Positions 44,428-56,280 of a DNA stretch of 64,000 nucleotides are shown piece after piece (positions within the stretch are counted from its first letter, which is position 1; each line of letters opens with the position of its first letter). Position numbers and translations under genes: made by a program. Source of the DNA: Chrysaora quinquecirrha (taxonomy: Eukaryota; Cnidaria; Scyphozoa; Semaeostomeae; Pelagiidae); contig JACTAT010000170.1 of assembly GCA_014526335.1 (NCBI GenBank), positions 140,139 through 204,138 on the forward strand. The letters are read 5' to 3'. The notes beneath the pieces were generated by a model. The model ran no database searches. It was given only the letters and a program-made list of their open reading frames with translations, and had not been told where the DNA came from.

Positions 44428-44456
44428 TTTTAAATGTCAGTGGTTTTCTTACACTT

Positions 44457-45490
44457 AACGATTGATTACAGTTCAGTTCAGACCTGTTTCAATATTGCCA
44501 GTGTTCTCTAAAGTTTTCAAACCCTTGGTTAAATCAGATTGTCGATTTTATAGAGAAAGAATGAATTCTAAATGATTAAGTTTACGGATTCACGAAAGGA
44601 CACTGAACTGTACCTGCGCCACTCGGTATTAAAGATATGATTATTCAGGCCATTGTAAGGGGGGAGATTATACTAATGGTTCTTGCAGACTTTTCCAAAG
44701 CGTTTGATACAACTGATAACTGTCACCAGTTCGTTCTTTCAAGCGGATGATAAGATGTTGAAACTGATGCTGACCAGATTTTGCGTACCACAGGGATCTA
44801 AATTAGGCCCCTTTTTGTTTAGATTATACGTGACAGTTGTTCAAGGACGAATAAAACATCCTTGTTTTCAATACGCTGATGATACAGCAATTGTTGCACA
44901 AGGAAGACCAAAGAATTGTTGCTCTCTTGATAATACAATGAATAATTACCTTGTGGAGCTAAACTGCTGGTCGACATCTGTCAAGTAGATAAATGAACTA
45001 AATCGAGCTATAACATAATAACACACGTGAGGTAAACAATTAAATCGGTAACATTAAACTAAGGTAAATTAAACATACAAATGGGTATAAGTAAATAAAA
45101 ATGAATAAAATGAAGGTAGTTAAAGGAAAGATAGTGTAGCCTAGTGGAGCTAAACTCGTGGTCGGCACCTGCTAATCTTGCCTTAAATCTAAGGAAGTCG
45201 AAGGTCATTTTTAGCACAAAGCAACTATTGAATTATCGTAACCTCGATGATTTTAGTCCTGCACTCAAAATTTGACAACAAAAAAATTGAACGTGAAAAG
45301 TCAGTTAAGTTACTTGGTGTCATCTTAGACCAGCATCTTTTGTGGGAGGGGCACATAAACAAGGTAACATCGCCATGTTTTGGAGCTCTGTATCCCCTCT
45401 CTGTAGAAATTCAAGAATACCATGTCGCTGAAAAAGCAAGTCATTTAGCTGATTACCGTATCATGACGGATTATAATGATGCTGTATTGT
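44457..45490 (+). pseudogene. Decayed LINE, reverse transcriptase part
   Basis: In order: RPVSILPVFSKVFK, then LADFSKAFDT near 44680, then VPQGSKLGPFLF and FQYADDTAIVAQ (44780-44900, catalytic YADD kept), then KSVKLLGVILDQHLLWEGHI near 45310. This is the normal order of a LINE RT of the CR1/L2/Jockey type. Several frameshifts occur, and a piece of Penelope-like 3' sequence (44985-45140) is inserted. Confidence 0.85.
44985..45140 (-). repeat. Penelope-like 3' end, copy 2
   Basis: GAGCTATAACATAAT, ACACACGTGAGGTAAA and AATGAATA-AAT words match 41745-41900 in the same order. Confidence 0.65.
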
Positions 45491-45529
45491 AAGTTGTGTG
45501 TAAAATACATAAGGTTACAATGCTAGGAT

Positions 45530-45830
45530 AATGATAAATTATTATGGTAAACTTCCTGTTCAAAGTAGGCTTTTCACAGGAAATGTGCACAGTCTCTTTG
45601 ATCTTTAATTCGAAAAAGGTTTGTGCGGTGGTGCCCAGGACAGAGAAACAATCCTCTGTGCAAACTTGACGACAGATTTTCGAGTCCTTTAGAGGCTTGT
45701 AAATTGTGCCGAAATAACCCGTTCTATATTTAAATATTTGTGTCAGAATCAAACTTTTCAATCGCCTAGAAAGATGAAGCATTTCAAGCCGAGCTGTCAC
45801 TTTCGAGAGCTTTCTTTGCAACATCAAGGG
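45530..45830 (-). pseudogene. Penelope-like 3' fragment, copy 3
   Basis: An open minus-strand frame includes CFSVLGTTAQTFFELKIKET followed by EKPTLNRKF, the C-terminal block after the GIY-YIG nuclease of Penelope-like elements. The catalytic parts are missing. Confidence 0.6.
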
Positions 45831-47226
45831 AGAAATTTTCTTACTAGCCTTAGGCTTTGTTCATACAGCGCAAAATGTACAACGAAATAAATTATTACCT
45901 CAGGGCTAATTCAATTGGAATTTTTCCTCAGGGCTAATTCAATTCGCTTTCATTCTTTTATCCTGTCAAGTAAATGAAAGTTCTCATCAAGACAAGTCGA
46001 TTGGTGTAAGATTTGTTGAAGTTCGACTTATTTCTTGAATTTAGAAGTTGGTTTTTTGTTGCCTGCTCTTCAAATTTGGTTGTCTGGTGGTCACGTTATC
46101 AAATAAATCACAACACAAATAATAATGGAAATAAGTTTTTGGATAATGTCAGGAGTTTTTAACCCCTACTGAAGCGTTCTAGAAAGCATGATTGGGAGCA
46201 TTTCTTGCCTCGCGGATAAAATTATGTCAAAAAATGAAAGAAATGTTGCAACAGTAACTCAATTGACGAGCTTCGGAGAATCTTCGGAGAGATGTTTGGA
46301 ACCGTGGGAAAATGCTCAATTGACGGAAGATCTCAATGTGCATACCAATTGATACAGAGGAGGGAGAGAGCTTGAAACCAGAGAAGAGAAATGGACTATA
46401 AATGGATTCAACAGCAAAGCAGTTGAAGAGGGAGATATCTGTAGATTCCTCGCCGTTTACGAGCGGATTTGATTAGATGGCCTCTTAAAACTTTCAGGCC
46501 GTGCCAAAAATTATGGGAAAAACCGTTATATGCTCTATTTACAACCATGTCTCAACAAAACTGTACAACAGATGAAGTCTCGCTTTTCAAAAACTGCACA
46601 GAATCGATAAATAATCCATGTTAAGGCTGATGCACTTCTTGTTTATGAGACTTTCTCTTCCAAAATCAATTATTGTTTTAGCCTACGTGTAGACCCCATC
46701 GTAAACAGGCTATTATTGTTTTCGTGGCGGGATCGCATTCAATCTCACTGAGTTAGCATTCAGTACCTATGAAAGATAATAATTAATCTTATATCAAATG
46801 CCAGGAAAATGTGCAAAAATTCAACAAACCGTTTACTGTGATTATTTATGAAACCGAAAGCCGTAAATCGAAAATTGTAATTTAGCGGGATTATATTGGA
46901 ATAGCGAACGAAAATACCATGTGTTAGTAAAAGTCAAGCTCACTTACACAAATGTTTTCCCGCAAGTCGTATAATTTTATTGGCGAACCTTTGTTTTATA
47001 CAAATTTTTGGCCCAGCAAAGAGTAAAGAGGGTGGTAGAATGGCAAGTAAGGGTGTCAGTCAGCTGCAAAGTCCACTGAATTTTCTAAAGAATTCGTTTA
47101 AAAGTTTTTTTGTAAATTTGCTTTATTAGGCCAGTATAACCTTTTCCAGCATCCGATTTTTTGATCAATGTTTCTTGATAATTTGATTTGCTTTAGTAAT
47201 CATGTTATCCTTTTTAAAGCCTGCAG
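45831..47226. other. Intron of the TRIM-like gene
   Basis: A missing exon (entry phase 1, exit phase 2) is expected between 41008 and 47226. I could not locate it. Confidence 0.35.
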
Positions 47227-47381
47227 AAAAATCTGGCTTCAAATTCATGCCTTGACAAATACAGTGACTGAACAACAACTTAAAAGGAATATAGAAAAAT
47301 TTACAGGGCCAGACTCTGTCGATGTAGTACTCATCAGCGCAGAATGGCAAACTGCCTTTGTTATATTCTCATCTCAGGATG
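47227..47381 (+). CDS. RRM-like module 1, first half
   Basis: Acceptor TTTAAAGCCTGCAG precedes 47227; donor GATG/GTAAGG follows 47381 in phase 1. It reads KIWLQIHALTNTVTEQQLKR, then IEKFTGPDSVDVV and AFVIFSSQD. This gives a strand, a helix and two strands in the order of an RNA-recognition motif. It aligns with the exon at 59388-59594 (KVIYITNFGDRTSANELQGV, EQHTGINSVEKV). RRMs bind RNA or act as protein contacts; the RNP aromatic residues are poor here, so RNA binding is uncertain. It joins in frame to 53492-53575. An earlier acceptor at 47206 (CTTTAG) is possible. Confidence 0.65.
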
Positions 47382-49200
47382 GTAAGGAATATTAGTAGCA
47401 CTTGCATCTATATTTACCTTTTTTCTTCGTTGTGTCTTATCTGTCTTTTTGTGTCGTTTCTTCAAGGTAAGAAAACCTTTCGTATACTTTTTGTCGTATG
47501 TTTTCCCGTCTGAAAATGGCATAATTGGATTTATTGAAATTTAGGTTGAAGCTTAAAATAAAGTTTGAAACTTAAAGATGAAATTTAATTTATATATACT
47601 GAAATGTGATATTTATTTGTGTTTCGATTTCTTCAATTTTCATGAAGATTTTCAGAGTTGCCTATTCAAAACGTATTGCAAATCGTATCCGAAAATAAGT
47701 GCATAAATCTAGAATTCATGGATGAAAATTCAAATAATGCCCTGAAGGAACACGTGTTTAAATCATTTTCTGCCATGATTACCTGTGGACTTGCATGCAC
47801 GTACGGAGTGAAACATTTTAACATGCGTACTAACTAGAGAGGAAGATCTGTGATTGAAAAGATTCGTTAAATTTTGTTACATTTATTTACATTTCTGATG
47901 TAATATACACGTCATGATTGCAGGCCTTGGTTTAAATTTCTTTGCAAATTCGAAGAGTTGCCCGACTATTTCTTTGGGCTGCTTAGCTCATTGGAATTTT
48001 AGTCGGCTCCCTGATCGAGCATCCCATGTCTCGTCCTATCAAATGTGGTATGCCAGTCGTGCATTTTATATCAACCGTTTATGTGCTACGTGAATGTGTG
48101 TGTTTTTTCTGCAGACATTTATAGGACAGTCAATCAGGTCTTCCACGAATACATAAAATGTCATCTGTAAACCGCGGTTTGTTGCAGCTAGTGCTTCGCT
48201 GGTACTTCCACTTTGTTGAACCCTTAGTAATGAAATTATACCTTGAATTACCGATCTTTTGTGGAAGCCTTCATTGCTCTTTTTCCCATTATGGTACAAG
48301 GTTGAAAATATAGCTTTCCTGTGATAACATATCTTGTCGGACTAATAAATCAGATTTTGATAAATCATACAAAAAGTGTCAGTTTCAACCTCATTTGCAT
48401 GAATTCATTGAAATTCTTCTCATTAATCGGGTTTATAAGTCTGATGTTTGCATAAGTTGGACCCTCAGAAGTCTAGAGAGCGAGTAGCGCTCCAAATAAC
48501 ACCATTTATGATAAAAAATAAATTGTTAAATTTACGATTCTTTCCTTCGGATGATTGCCTATGAAACCGAAAAGGTCTAGGTAATTTCCTTCTTGGTATT
48601 GGTGAAATATCATGGTAGCTATTAAGGTTCCTAAAGCATCAAGAACCTTTGCTTGGGTACATACACATTTTTATCGAGTTTTTTTGTGGCCAGGGCCATA
48701 GATCATCTGAACAAGAAAGGCCAAGGCAATAATGTCGTGACACTTTATGCTTAAAGTTTAGTCTTTTTTGGCCTACCAAGATTGATTCCAGATATAAAAA
48801 ACGTAATGGTTTGAAAAAAATTTAGGGCTATATCCGGCTCAATACTGCAAGCTATTCCTGTCTTCTCCAGATTAGCTATCTTGTTGAAGCAGCTTGGCTT
48901 CTTGATTAAGTTGAAATAATCAGTATGGGCCAAGGTCGGATTTTATCCAGTTTAGCTTCGCATAAGTCAGAATTTTCAATACTTGAATTGATTGCGTAAA
49001 TGAATAATCATCAATCGCTAAAACTCGAATCTAGGTATAATCATTCAAATAAGTAAAAGCAGCTGAAGTGAAGAGCTGAGTTGTCATGCTTTCAGAGTTA
49101 AGATAGCAGTGCAATTCTGACAGAAAAGGGCCGTCTGATACCCCTGTTGATGGAGTAGCGCCATTGGTCCCGCGCAGCAATCAACCATGGACATCCATGT
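47382..49200. other. Intron of the TRIM-like gene
   Basis: No repeat or exon recognised. Some small frames lack splice support. Confidence 0.35.
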
Positions 49201-49221
49201 TACATTTCAGCAGTGTCTCTT

Positions 49222-50150
49222 TCAGATCATCTTTGAAGCGTTTATAAGACCGGCGTTTTCTCTGTCCATTAGCAAGCGCACTGTGTACAAAAGTTGCTTT
49301 GGTATGCGATGATTAATACAAACCGGGTGTCCAGCCCACTGAAGACGGTGTTTGTCAATAGTGGCCTCGATACTGATACCATTCTGCTCAAGAATAATGG
49401 AATTTACTCTTCTGTCTTGCCATGACACGCGGAGTATGAATCTCAGGCATCTTTGTTGGTATCTTTAATTAAAATTGTTTGACATGTCTTCTGTATATAG
49501 TCCAGGTGAGAAGATGATTACAGCTTTGAAAACCGTGAAGTTGGTGTTGATCGAGATGTCATGGATGAGAAAAGCACGTTTCTTTAGCTTGCCAAAAGCA
49601 GTAGCAGCTTTACTGATCCCTTTTTGACTTCATTTATTGTGGTGGCAGCCGAGACAATGTTGCCAAGGTATTAAATCACTTTCCCTGTAATATGGATATG
49701 TGGTAAAGTAATAGACTTTAAGACTTTGATTGAGCGCCTCATTTTTCGATGCGATCCCAGTCGGCTGTTGGCAATTTTGAACCACCAAGGATGCTCTGCA
49801 TGTCTGTACACGCAACAGCATCATCTACGTATTGGAGTTCCATTTCAGTGGCATTAGTGACCCTCGTCAGCTGAGATTAAACATTCGTCATATCTGTACA
49901 CAATATTTTACAGCTATGTACAATTGACATTGTACAGATATTGTTCGTCATCATATCTGTACACATTATTGATGCCAGAATGGATTTTTGTACCCAGCTG
50001 AGGCATTGCACTCATAAAGGTGGAGAACAGGATGGGAGCGATAACACAGCCTTGTTTAACACCAACATCGACATCAAAAGGATCAGTTTCACTACCATGA
50101 CAGACAACAGTTGATTTCATTCCGTTGTGGAGACAACCGCCATGTAAAGA
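49222..50150 (-). pseudogene. Decayed RTE-like LINE, RT and C-terminal part
   Basis: On the minus strand VDVGVKQGCVIAPILFSTFM (about 50050) is RT block 4. Near 49370 the C-terminal block HRLQWAGHPVCINHRIPKQL matches the 'RWAGHV-R---RIPKQLLY' end of RTE-like LINEs. The YADD-bearing part between them is eroded. Confidence 0.8.
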
Positions 50151-50208
50151 GGTTGGTGTTGTTCTCTCGCCTTCTGTTGTTCTCTCCTGGAGCTGGCGAA
50201 GGATTACT

Positions 50209-50709
50209 TGAGAAAGATTCAACAAGCACATCCCAAAAAACCAACAGACATATGCTCCTTACTACACGCACAATCCTTTCACCCAAACAATTGTAAAAGG
50301 AATTATATTCAGTCAGGCTCTCCGATATAGGAGAATCATTTCCGACAACCAAGAATTCGAACTACAACTGAATAAACTTTTAAAAAATCTACTTGAAAGA
50401 GGATATAACCTCGACCTAATCAATTCAATATTCGAAAAAGTCAGACCATTATCCCAAGATGATCTACTCACTGAACTACATAAACAAATTGAATCAAAAC
50501 GACCATTTATTTTACCATTCAACAAAAACACATCAAAAACACGTCTACATAGAAACTGGCAGTGTCTGGAAAACTATCCAGAGCTACAAGGAATCTCTGC
50601 ACAGAAAACAGTCTTGGCACTTAAGAGAAACAAAAACCTCAGAGATATCCTTGTACACACTAAACTGGAACAATCTTTCCCTAACTCATCAGAACTACCA
50701 AAGATATAG
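50209..50709 (+). pseudogene. Penelope-like RT fragment (thumb and linker)
   Basis: An intact plus-strand frame of about 160 codons includes FTQTIVKGIIFSQALRYRRI, LLERGYNLDLINSIFEK and KRNKNLRDILVHTKLEQ, then a stop at 50709. The 'ALRYRRI-SD', 'L--RGY' and 'NLRD-LVHTKL' blocks lie between RT and the GIY-YIG nuclease in Penelope-like elements. Both ends are truncated. It is inserted in the RTE-like LINE of the opposite strand. Confidence 0.65.
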
Positions 50710-51250
50710 TATTATTATGATGAATTAAAAGCAATATAACAATCTGCAGCTTATTTTTGTCCAACTTCACTGGACTTAATAACAAAACCATGATATAACC
50801 ACACCCATGCACCCCCTACACGCCATATCAGAAGACTAGCCAATTATGAATGAATCACAAACACAACTTAAAGCATCTCGAAATCTCTTTCAGCTTTGTA
50901 CGATAGTGCCCAATTCAACGGACGCTGAGGGGCCTTTACTCGCAAAGCGTCCTTGCCTTAATCCCTCGAAACGCTGAGTACAGGTGGATAGCTGATGAAT
51001 CGTACCTAATAATTTCAATTCATGCATCACTTCGATCTTGCTTTCCACTCTGGGATCTTTCTATACGCATTCCATTCATAAAGCCTTACAGTCACTACAC
51101 CCACCACGCAGCTCCGATTACCGCATGTTGAGTACGAATACTCCTATATTTCTTATTTTTGTGGCTTTGTATTATTTTAATCAAACAACAGATAGCTTTG
51201 GCTGCTACACAGAAAACTCTCGAGTTGTGTATTGCTGCAAGCTGGTCAAT
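50710..51250. other. No gene recognised
   Basis: Sequence between the Penelope-like fragment and the continuing LINE. It may belong to the former's 3' part. Confidence 0.35.
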
Positions 51251-52640
51251 CTCTTCGGCCTTGTCTCTTTACCGTCCGCAGCCCTTTTTAGTTTTTCCAG
51301 GTCCTCTCTCCGAGAGCGAATTCTCGGATTCTGTTGCCAAGATATCTTCCAAATACGTTCTAAATTTCCCTCTCGTTATCATTGGACCAGCGACTTGGCG
51401 ATGCCAACTGTCTCTTTGTAGGTTTCTAGGATTGTAGTCTTGATATTTGTCCACCACGAGTCAATTTTCTCGAAGCTGTCCATGTTATGGAGCATTTTGC
51501 AGTATATCGTAGGCATGTGCCCTTTCTGGATCACTCAATTCGTCGTTGTTCAGATTCCTTTTCTTCTTGTGAGAACCACCGCAACACTTCTACAAAGTTT
51601 GAGCTTCAGTACACTGAGGACCATTTGGTGGTCAGTCCAAAGGCAGCCTGAAACATTCGGCGCTTTGATGATAATGACATCAGTACCATGCCTTGCCCTG
51701 TTGATACCATAATAAATCAGGCATTTACCAGATCGTTGGTGTCGCCGAGTAGCCTTCCTGCTGTCCTTCTGTCGGAACTGGTGTTCTTGATAACTAGTTT
51801 GTTGTCGACCATTTTGTGAACAGAAATAGGCCACTCGCATTGGCTTTGCCAACACAATATTTTCAAATCATTTGCCAAGTTACTAAATCCCTACCAACAC
51901 TGGCATTGAAATCTCAAGAATGAGAATGAGAAGTTTGTCAGTGGCAGGAGTTGAAAAGATGATTCTGCTTATTGGTTCATAGTATTACTCTTGTGTAAGT
52001 TGGTCGTAATGAAGAATTGGTGCATATGCGCTGATGTTAGTGATAATAGTGATGTTCTGGTGTTCTGAGAGTTTTAGCCGAATCTTCATAAGGCGTTCAA
52101 TGATACCCATGGGTAGCTCTTGAACCACTGTGAGCAGCTTGGTTTTGAAAGCAACACAGATACAATGAATTCTAGGATTCTTTCAGAGAGTCCTTTCCAG
52201 AAGAAAGAATACCTCGCTGCTGTCTCGTTGAGTTGACCATAATTTGGGAGTTTTGTTTTATTGAGAGCAGGATGTCCCATCTTGTCGAGCCAGTTCATTG
52301 ACAATATGAGCTGTGTGGCGTCCTGGGCGTTCTGAGGAGCAGTCTAGGAGTGTCCGATAATTCCAAGCTCCACGTCTCAGAGTGGATAGCCTGTTTACAA
52401 GGCGTAGAGTTCCCATTGGAGTTGCTGTTTGTAGTAGGCCGTCTGTTGTCCCCGACACAGTAGCATGAGGGTTCACTGGCCTTTTCATATTGCTCACTGC
52501 TACCCGCTGCTGCAACGCGTCGGTAAAACCAGACGAGGTAGAATGAGGTAACCTGGGTTTGATTAACCATTGTTGTAATTTCATTGAGTATGCTGTTATT
52601 TCTAGCTTTTGCAGATAATTTAGGCCTCCAGGCATGGGAC
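51250..52640 (-). pseudogene. Decayed RTE-like LINE, endonuclease part
   Basis: Read on the minus strand from 52635: TAHIVNELARQDGTSCSQ, then FFWKGLSERI, CVAFKTKLLTVVQELPMG, IIERLMKIRLKL and ISAYAPILHYDQLTQE. Near 51800 comes NKLVIKNTSSDRRTAGRLLG, then 'TDHQMVLSVLKLKL' near 51610. This is the APE endonuclease order of RTE/BovB-like LINEs ('SERLM-LR', 'ISAYAPT', 'TDH-M-L'). Many frameshifts. With 49222-50150 it is one element of about 3.4 kb. Confidence 0.85.
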
Positions 52641-53491
52641 CCCTAGTTTAACGTCCTTTCCGAAGGACGGCAGAGTGAGTTGTTTAGTCATTCATCACAG
52701 TCACCCATCCAGATGCTGACCTCACACGACCAAGCATCCTTTCAGCTGTCTATCGAGAACTGACTGAGAAGCTTGAGGGCCAGAATCCATCTTGACAAAG
52801 TACTTCAGGCTCCAAGGCAAAACAAGTCTATTCACGACATCAGTGAAGTACATTGCTGCAGTGATGTTGTCGTTGACTCGAAGAGGAGGAGTACATCTGC
52901 CCTTTGGCGGGTCTTTTTTTCTGAGGTCCTCACAATCCCTCCTCGCAAGGTACGAGACCATGGGGTGGAGCTTGTTTGGTCGCCGACGACCCGACACATA
53001 ACAGGCAGTATTGGGTTACGTGGTACCAGTAGCAGGTTTAGAAAGAACCTTGCCTGACGATAAAATTAATAATAAAAATTGATGAAAAATGTATAATATC
53101 AGAAAGCAAAAACATAACAATAAACATTACAAATAGTGTAAGAAAAGTTTAACATGGCAAGTGCGGCCTCATGAAAGCTATAATAGATAGGCAAGATTAG
53201 AATCGCAGATCTTAACGGGTTTTGAACATATTGTGATGGAGCAAAGTTCTATTTCAAGACGACTTCTAATTTGATATTCTTTCTTTGGTTTCTTCCAAAA
53301 TTTCGAGAACAGTTTTGCTCTCCCAAGGTTTGTAAAAAATTCTCGAGATAGCATATGGTAAACTCGAGATTTGAGAGTATTTCAAAGATTAAAACAAGAT
53401 AAATTACAGAAATTATAAAGTTTCTTGCAGACTGCGTTTTATGGTAGTTTTGCAGTAAAGGTTAACCGCTTATGTACTCATTGTTTTGCAG
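52641..53491. other. Probable LINE 5' region, then intron
   Basis: Sequence to about 53060 may be 5' leader of the RTE-like LINE. Beyond is AT-rich intron. Confidence 0.35.
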
Positions 53492-53575
53492 ATGCCAATG
53501 TTTTATGTCAAAGCGGTATATCATTCGATGGAAAAAGGCCGAAAATTTGGATGCCTTCTCAATATTTGCAAGAAT
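53492..53575 (+). CDS. RRM-like module 1, second half
   Basis: Acceptor CATTGTTTTGCAG and donor GAAT/GTAAGT are both near consensus; 84 bp, phase 1-1. It reads DANVLCQSGISFDGKRPKIW and then MPSQYLQE, the helix 2 to strand 4 part of an RRM ('A--L----I-F-GK--KI'). It is the direct counterpart of 63834-63905. Confidence 0.7.
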
Positions 53576-54139
53576 GTAAGTACATATTCGTGTTATTTTC
53601 ACTGATAATACATGCACCTCTCTTTGACTTTGAGCTCATTAAATTCCACGAGGAATATTTCACTACCTAAAGAGATGTACGAGATTTATAAGATTTACCG
53701 AAAATGACCGATATATCTCAATTTACCGAACCAACGCCACTCGTGAGTAAAGATCCATGATAAATTTTTAAATATTTTACAAAATAAACGCAAAAGCAAA
53801 CTCTCAAGCAAACGCATTCCCTGGAAAACGCCAGGCTTTCGGGTAAAATTGAGGAGGGAACGAGGAAAGAAAGAGGAGACAGTGCACAGATTCAATCAAT
53901 CTTTCTGCTCATGGATGTTTATCTGATTAAGACATTTAGACGTTGGTTTTAGCACATAGAACCTCTTGTGCCTTAGCAAATATATACACATATACATACA
54001 CCATACCCCCTTAAAATTCGTTCGGCATATATTGGATTGTATACACTGGATCTTATGTATGAATATCTTAGGTCCTGTCCAGGGGGTCATGCCAAGTCTC
54101 AATTATCAATAAACTGAAGGTTAAAATGCGCGAAGAAAG
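53576..54139. other. Intron of the TRIM-like gene
   Basis: No exon or repeat recognised. Confidence 0.35.
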
Positions 54140-54455
54140 GATCGTCCAAATAGTAAAGGAGAGGGACTCGTTGTTTACATTGCTGAAACACTAACATCCC
54201 ACAGGAGATTCCAATTTGGAAGTGGATGGCATTGAATGTATCTGGATAGAAGTTCTATTCAACATGTCAAGGCCTTTTCTCTTGGGTTATGTATATTGTC
54301 CTCCAGATACGTCAGACTATCTCCCACAGGATTTCAACGACAAGTTTGAAACAATGTTTAAGGAAGCCTTGTTGTTGGGTGACTTAAACTGCGATTGTAT
54401 AAAAGTGCGAAATAACAGGCCTTTGAACTTGTTTCTCCCAGATGGCTATCTTTAA
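54140..54455 (+). pseudogene. Decayed LINE, endonuclease fragment
   Basis: LEVDGIECIWIEVLF, PFLLGYVYCPPDTSDYLPQD and EALLLGDLNCDCI are the 'W-E-----P-LLGYVYRPP' and 'LLGDLNCD' blocks of CR1/L2-type endonucleases. Confidence 0.8.
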
Positions 54456-54458
54456 AAC

Positions 54459-54552
54459 CTGGAATGAGGAATCGGAACCGGAATCGGAATCGGAAGGGCT
54501 ATTTTAAAAACCCGGAACGAGGAATCGGAATCGGAACTGCAATCGGAATCGA
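54459..54552. repeat. GGAATC hexamer repeat
   Basis: Runs of GGAATC/GGAACC hexamers (ATCGGAACCGGAATCGGAAT) in two blocks. Confidence 0.9.
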
Positions 54553-55090
54553 ACTCGATAAATTTAATTAATTTATTACGTTGATTTGTAGGCTTTCTGA
54601 AAGATCTTAAGTAGGGACAAATGACAAAGCTGAACCAGAAAATAGATTGTGCAGATGTTTGTGTAATAGAAATTGATTATTTTCATCACAGAATTTTAAA
54701 AAAATATCCGAAAGCAAAGCATGTTTTCCCTCCTCAATTAATCCTCTCAACTCAATTTTAATTAGGAGCTTTTGAGTTCTGATGAACGAAGGTAACAGGA
54801 ATCAACGAAAGAAAACAGCATTGACAATAAAATTCAGAAAAAAGATGCAAAACGTCCAGAAATGTATTACAAACAAACCTTCTAGTTTTTTGTCCTGTTA
54901 CCCTGTCTCTGTACTCACGTAAATCCTTGCAAACAAGAACAAGATCGTGTGGGGGTCCAGAAGGTGGATTAAGGATTCCTCCTCCGCAAACAAAGAAATT
55001 CAAAATTCAAAATTCTCCAAAGAAAATTCTGGTAGATTGTACGTAGGTTTGGTTTTAAGCTTTGGGAGAGAATTTCCAGCATACATCGCC
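54553..55090. other. Sequence separating the two LINE parts
   Basis: No motif recognised. Probably intron DNA or an insertion in the LINE. Confidence 0.35.
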
Positions 55091-55179
55091 TTTCTCGACA
55101 TGGCACTGAGTGCGGGGCGAATAAAATATGCTCAGTTTTCCCGCGTTATAAGCCGCTGTAACTACAATAAATACAACAG

Positions 55180-56235
55180 TAAACAATTCAATGGCGACCT
55201 GAAGGATGCTCCTTAGGGAAAAGTCTGCACCCGACTTAGACATAGCATATGGTAATTTTGAATCTACAGTCACTGACGCGGTACAAAAACATGCTCCTAT
55301 GATTCGAAAGAAGGTGCATGGATTGTGTTGCCCAATAAAATAATTGATTATGAAGTGACAGTAATCGTAATTGGTCTCTACACAGGCGATACCGAAATAA
55401 GGTCAATTTAAATGCTAGAAAAAGTAAAGCATTCTGTAATAGGGCTATGTTAGAAGAAAATGCCCACAACCCTAAGTAGCTCCTGAAAATGGTGAAGAGG
55501 CTATACCCAATTGGTGGCAATAAATCACTTTGCATTCAACTGCGTTTGATGTCTTTGAACTCACAACTGGACTCACAACTGACAAAAGGCAATTGCCAAC
55601 TCCTTCTGTCGCCATTTTGCTACATGTGATGAGAAGCTTTGTAGTAATCTGCCATCCATTTTCAGTTGGCGAAATGAATGTCATAACCGTTTTCAGTTTT
55701 GTCTTATCACAAAGCGAAAGGTGCCCACTTTTTAATTTGAAATCAACAAAAGCAGCAGGCCATGATGATTTCCCCATTGAACTACTGATAAGATGCTACT
55801 CCGACTCTAGCTGTGCTTTTAACACACATCATAAATAGATCATTGACAGATTCAGTAGTACCTTGTGCATTAAAGGTTGCCAAAGTGCTACACCTTTTCA
55901 AGTCTACAAATATAACATCGATGGAAAACTATCGACCTATCTCAATATCACCATTAATTTCAAAGATTTTAGAAAGAGTGGCCTACAATCAACTATCGTA
56001 CTACTTAGAAAATAATGATCTCATAGCATCATTACGATTTTTGGTTTTTGAGGAAGATTAACACAGAACTCGCAGTCACACCTTTTACAGATAGGATTCG
56101 TCTTGCCATAGAGCAAGCCTAATTGACAGGCGCTGTTTTTATAGACCAACGGAAAGCATTTAAAACTGCAGAATGTCAAAGCTATTATTTTATGGAGTGA
56201 CAGGAAGTGAGCTCATATGGAGTATGGCATGACCT
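55180..56235 (+). pseudogene. Decayed LINE, linker and RT N-terminal part
   Basis: FESTVTDAVQKHAPMIRKKV near 55260, KAAGHDDFPIELL near 55750, and VAKVLHLFKSTNITSMENYR followed by PISISPLISKILERVAYNQL near 55880-56000 give the RT entry blocks in order. 'FYGVTGSELIW' near 56200 follows. The catalytic blocks downstream are missing. Together with 54140-54455 it is one CR1/L2-like copy. Confidence 0.8.
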
Positions 56236-56280
56236 GATTTTCTGCCTAAAGACGGTCTTAGATGACTTTTAACATATTAG

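Larger units (their letters stand above)
44056..44456 (+). mobile_element. Retrozyme-like tandem repeat with two hammerheads
   Basis: GACGTCTAACGTTGGGC at 44054 restarts at 44344, giving a unit of 290 bp. The unit is present once in full and again for about 115 bp. Both copies share the hammerhead core and the following CTGACTGTTT..GTCAGTGGTTTTCTTACA. The insertion interrupts LINE reverse-transcriptase sequence, and AACGA flanks both sides (44051-44055 and 44457-44461). Small tandem units of 170-400 bp with type I hammerheads are the known plan of metazoan retrozymes, non-autonomous retroelements made through circular RNA. The tandem structure and ribozyme are seen; the class is inference. 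Confidence 0.8.

Noticed and set aside
51038..51437. Plus-strand frames of 92-127 residues
   Set aside because: They are antisense to the decayed RTE-like LINE and carry no motif.
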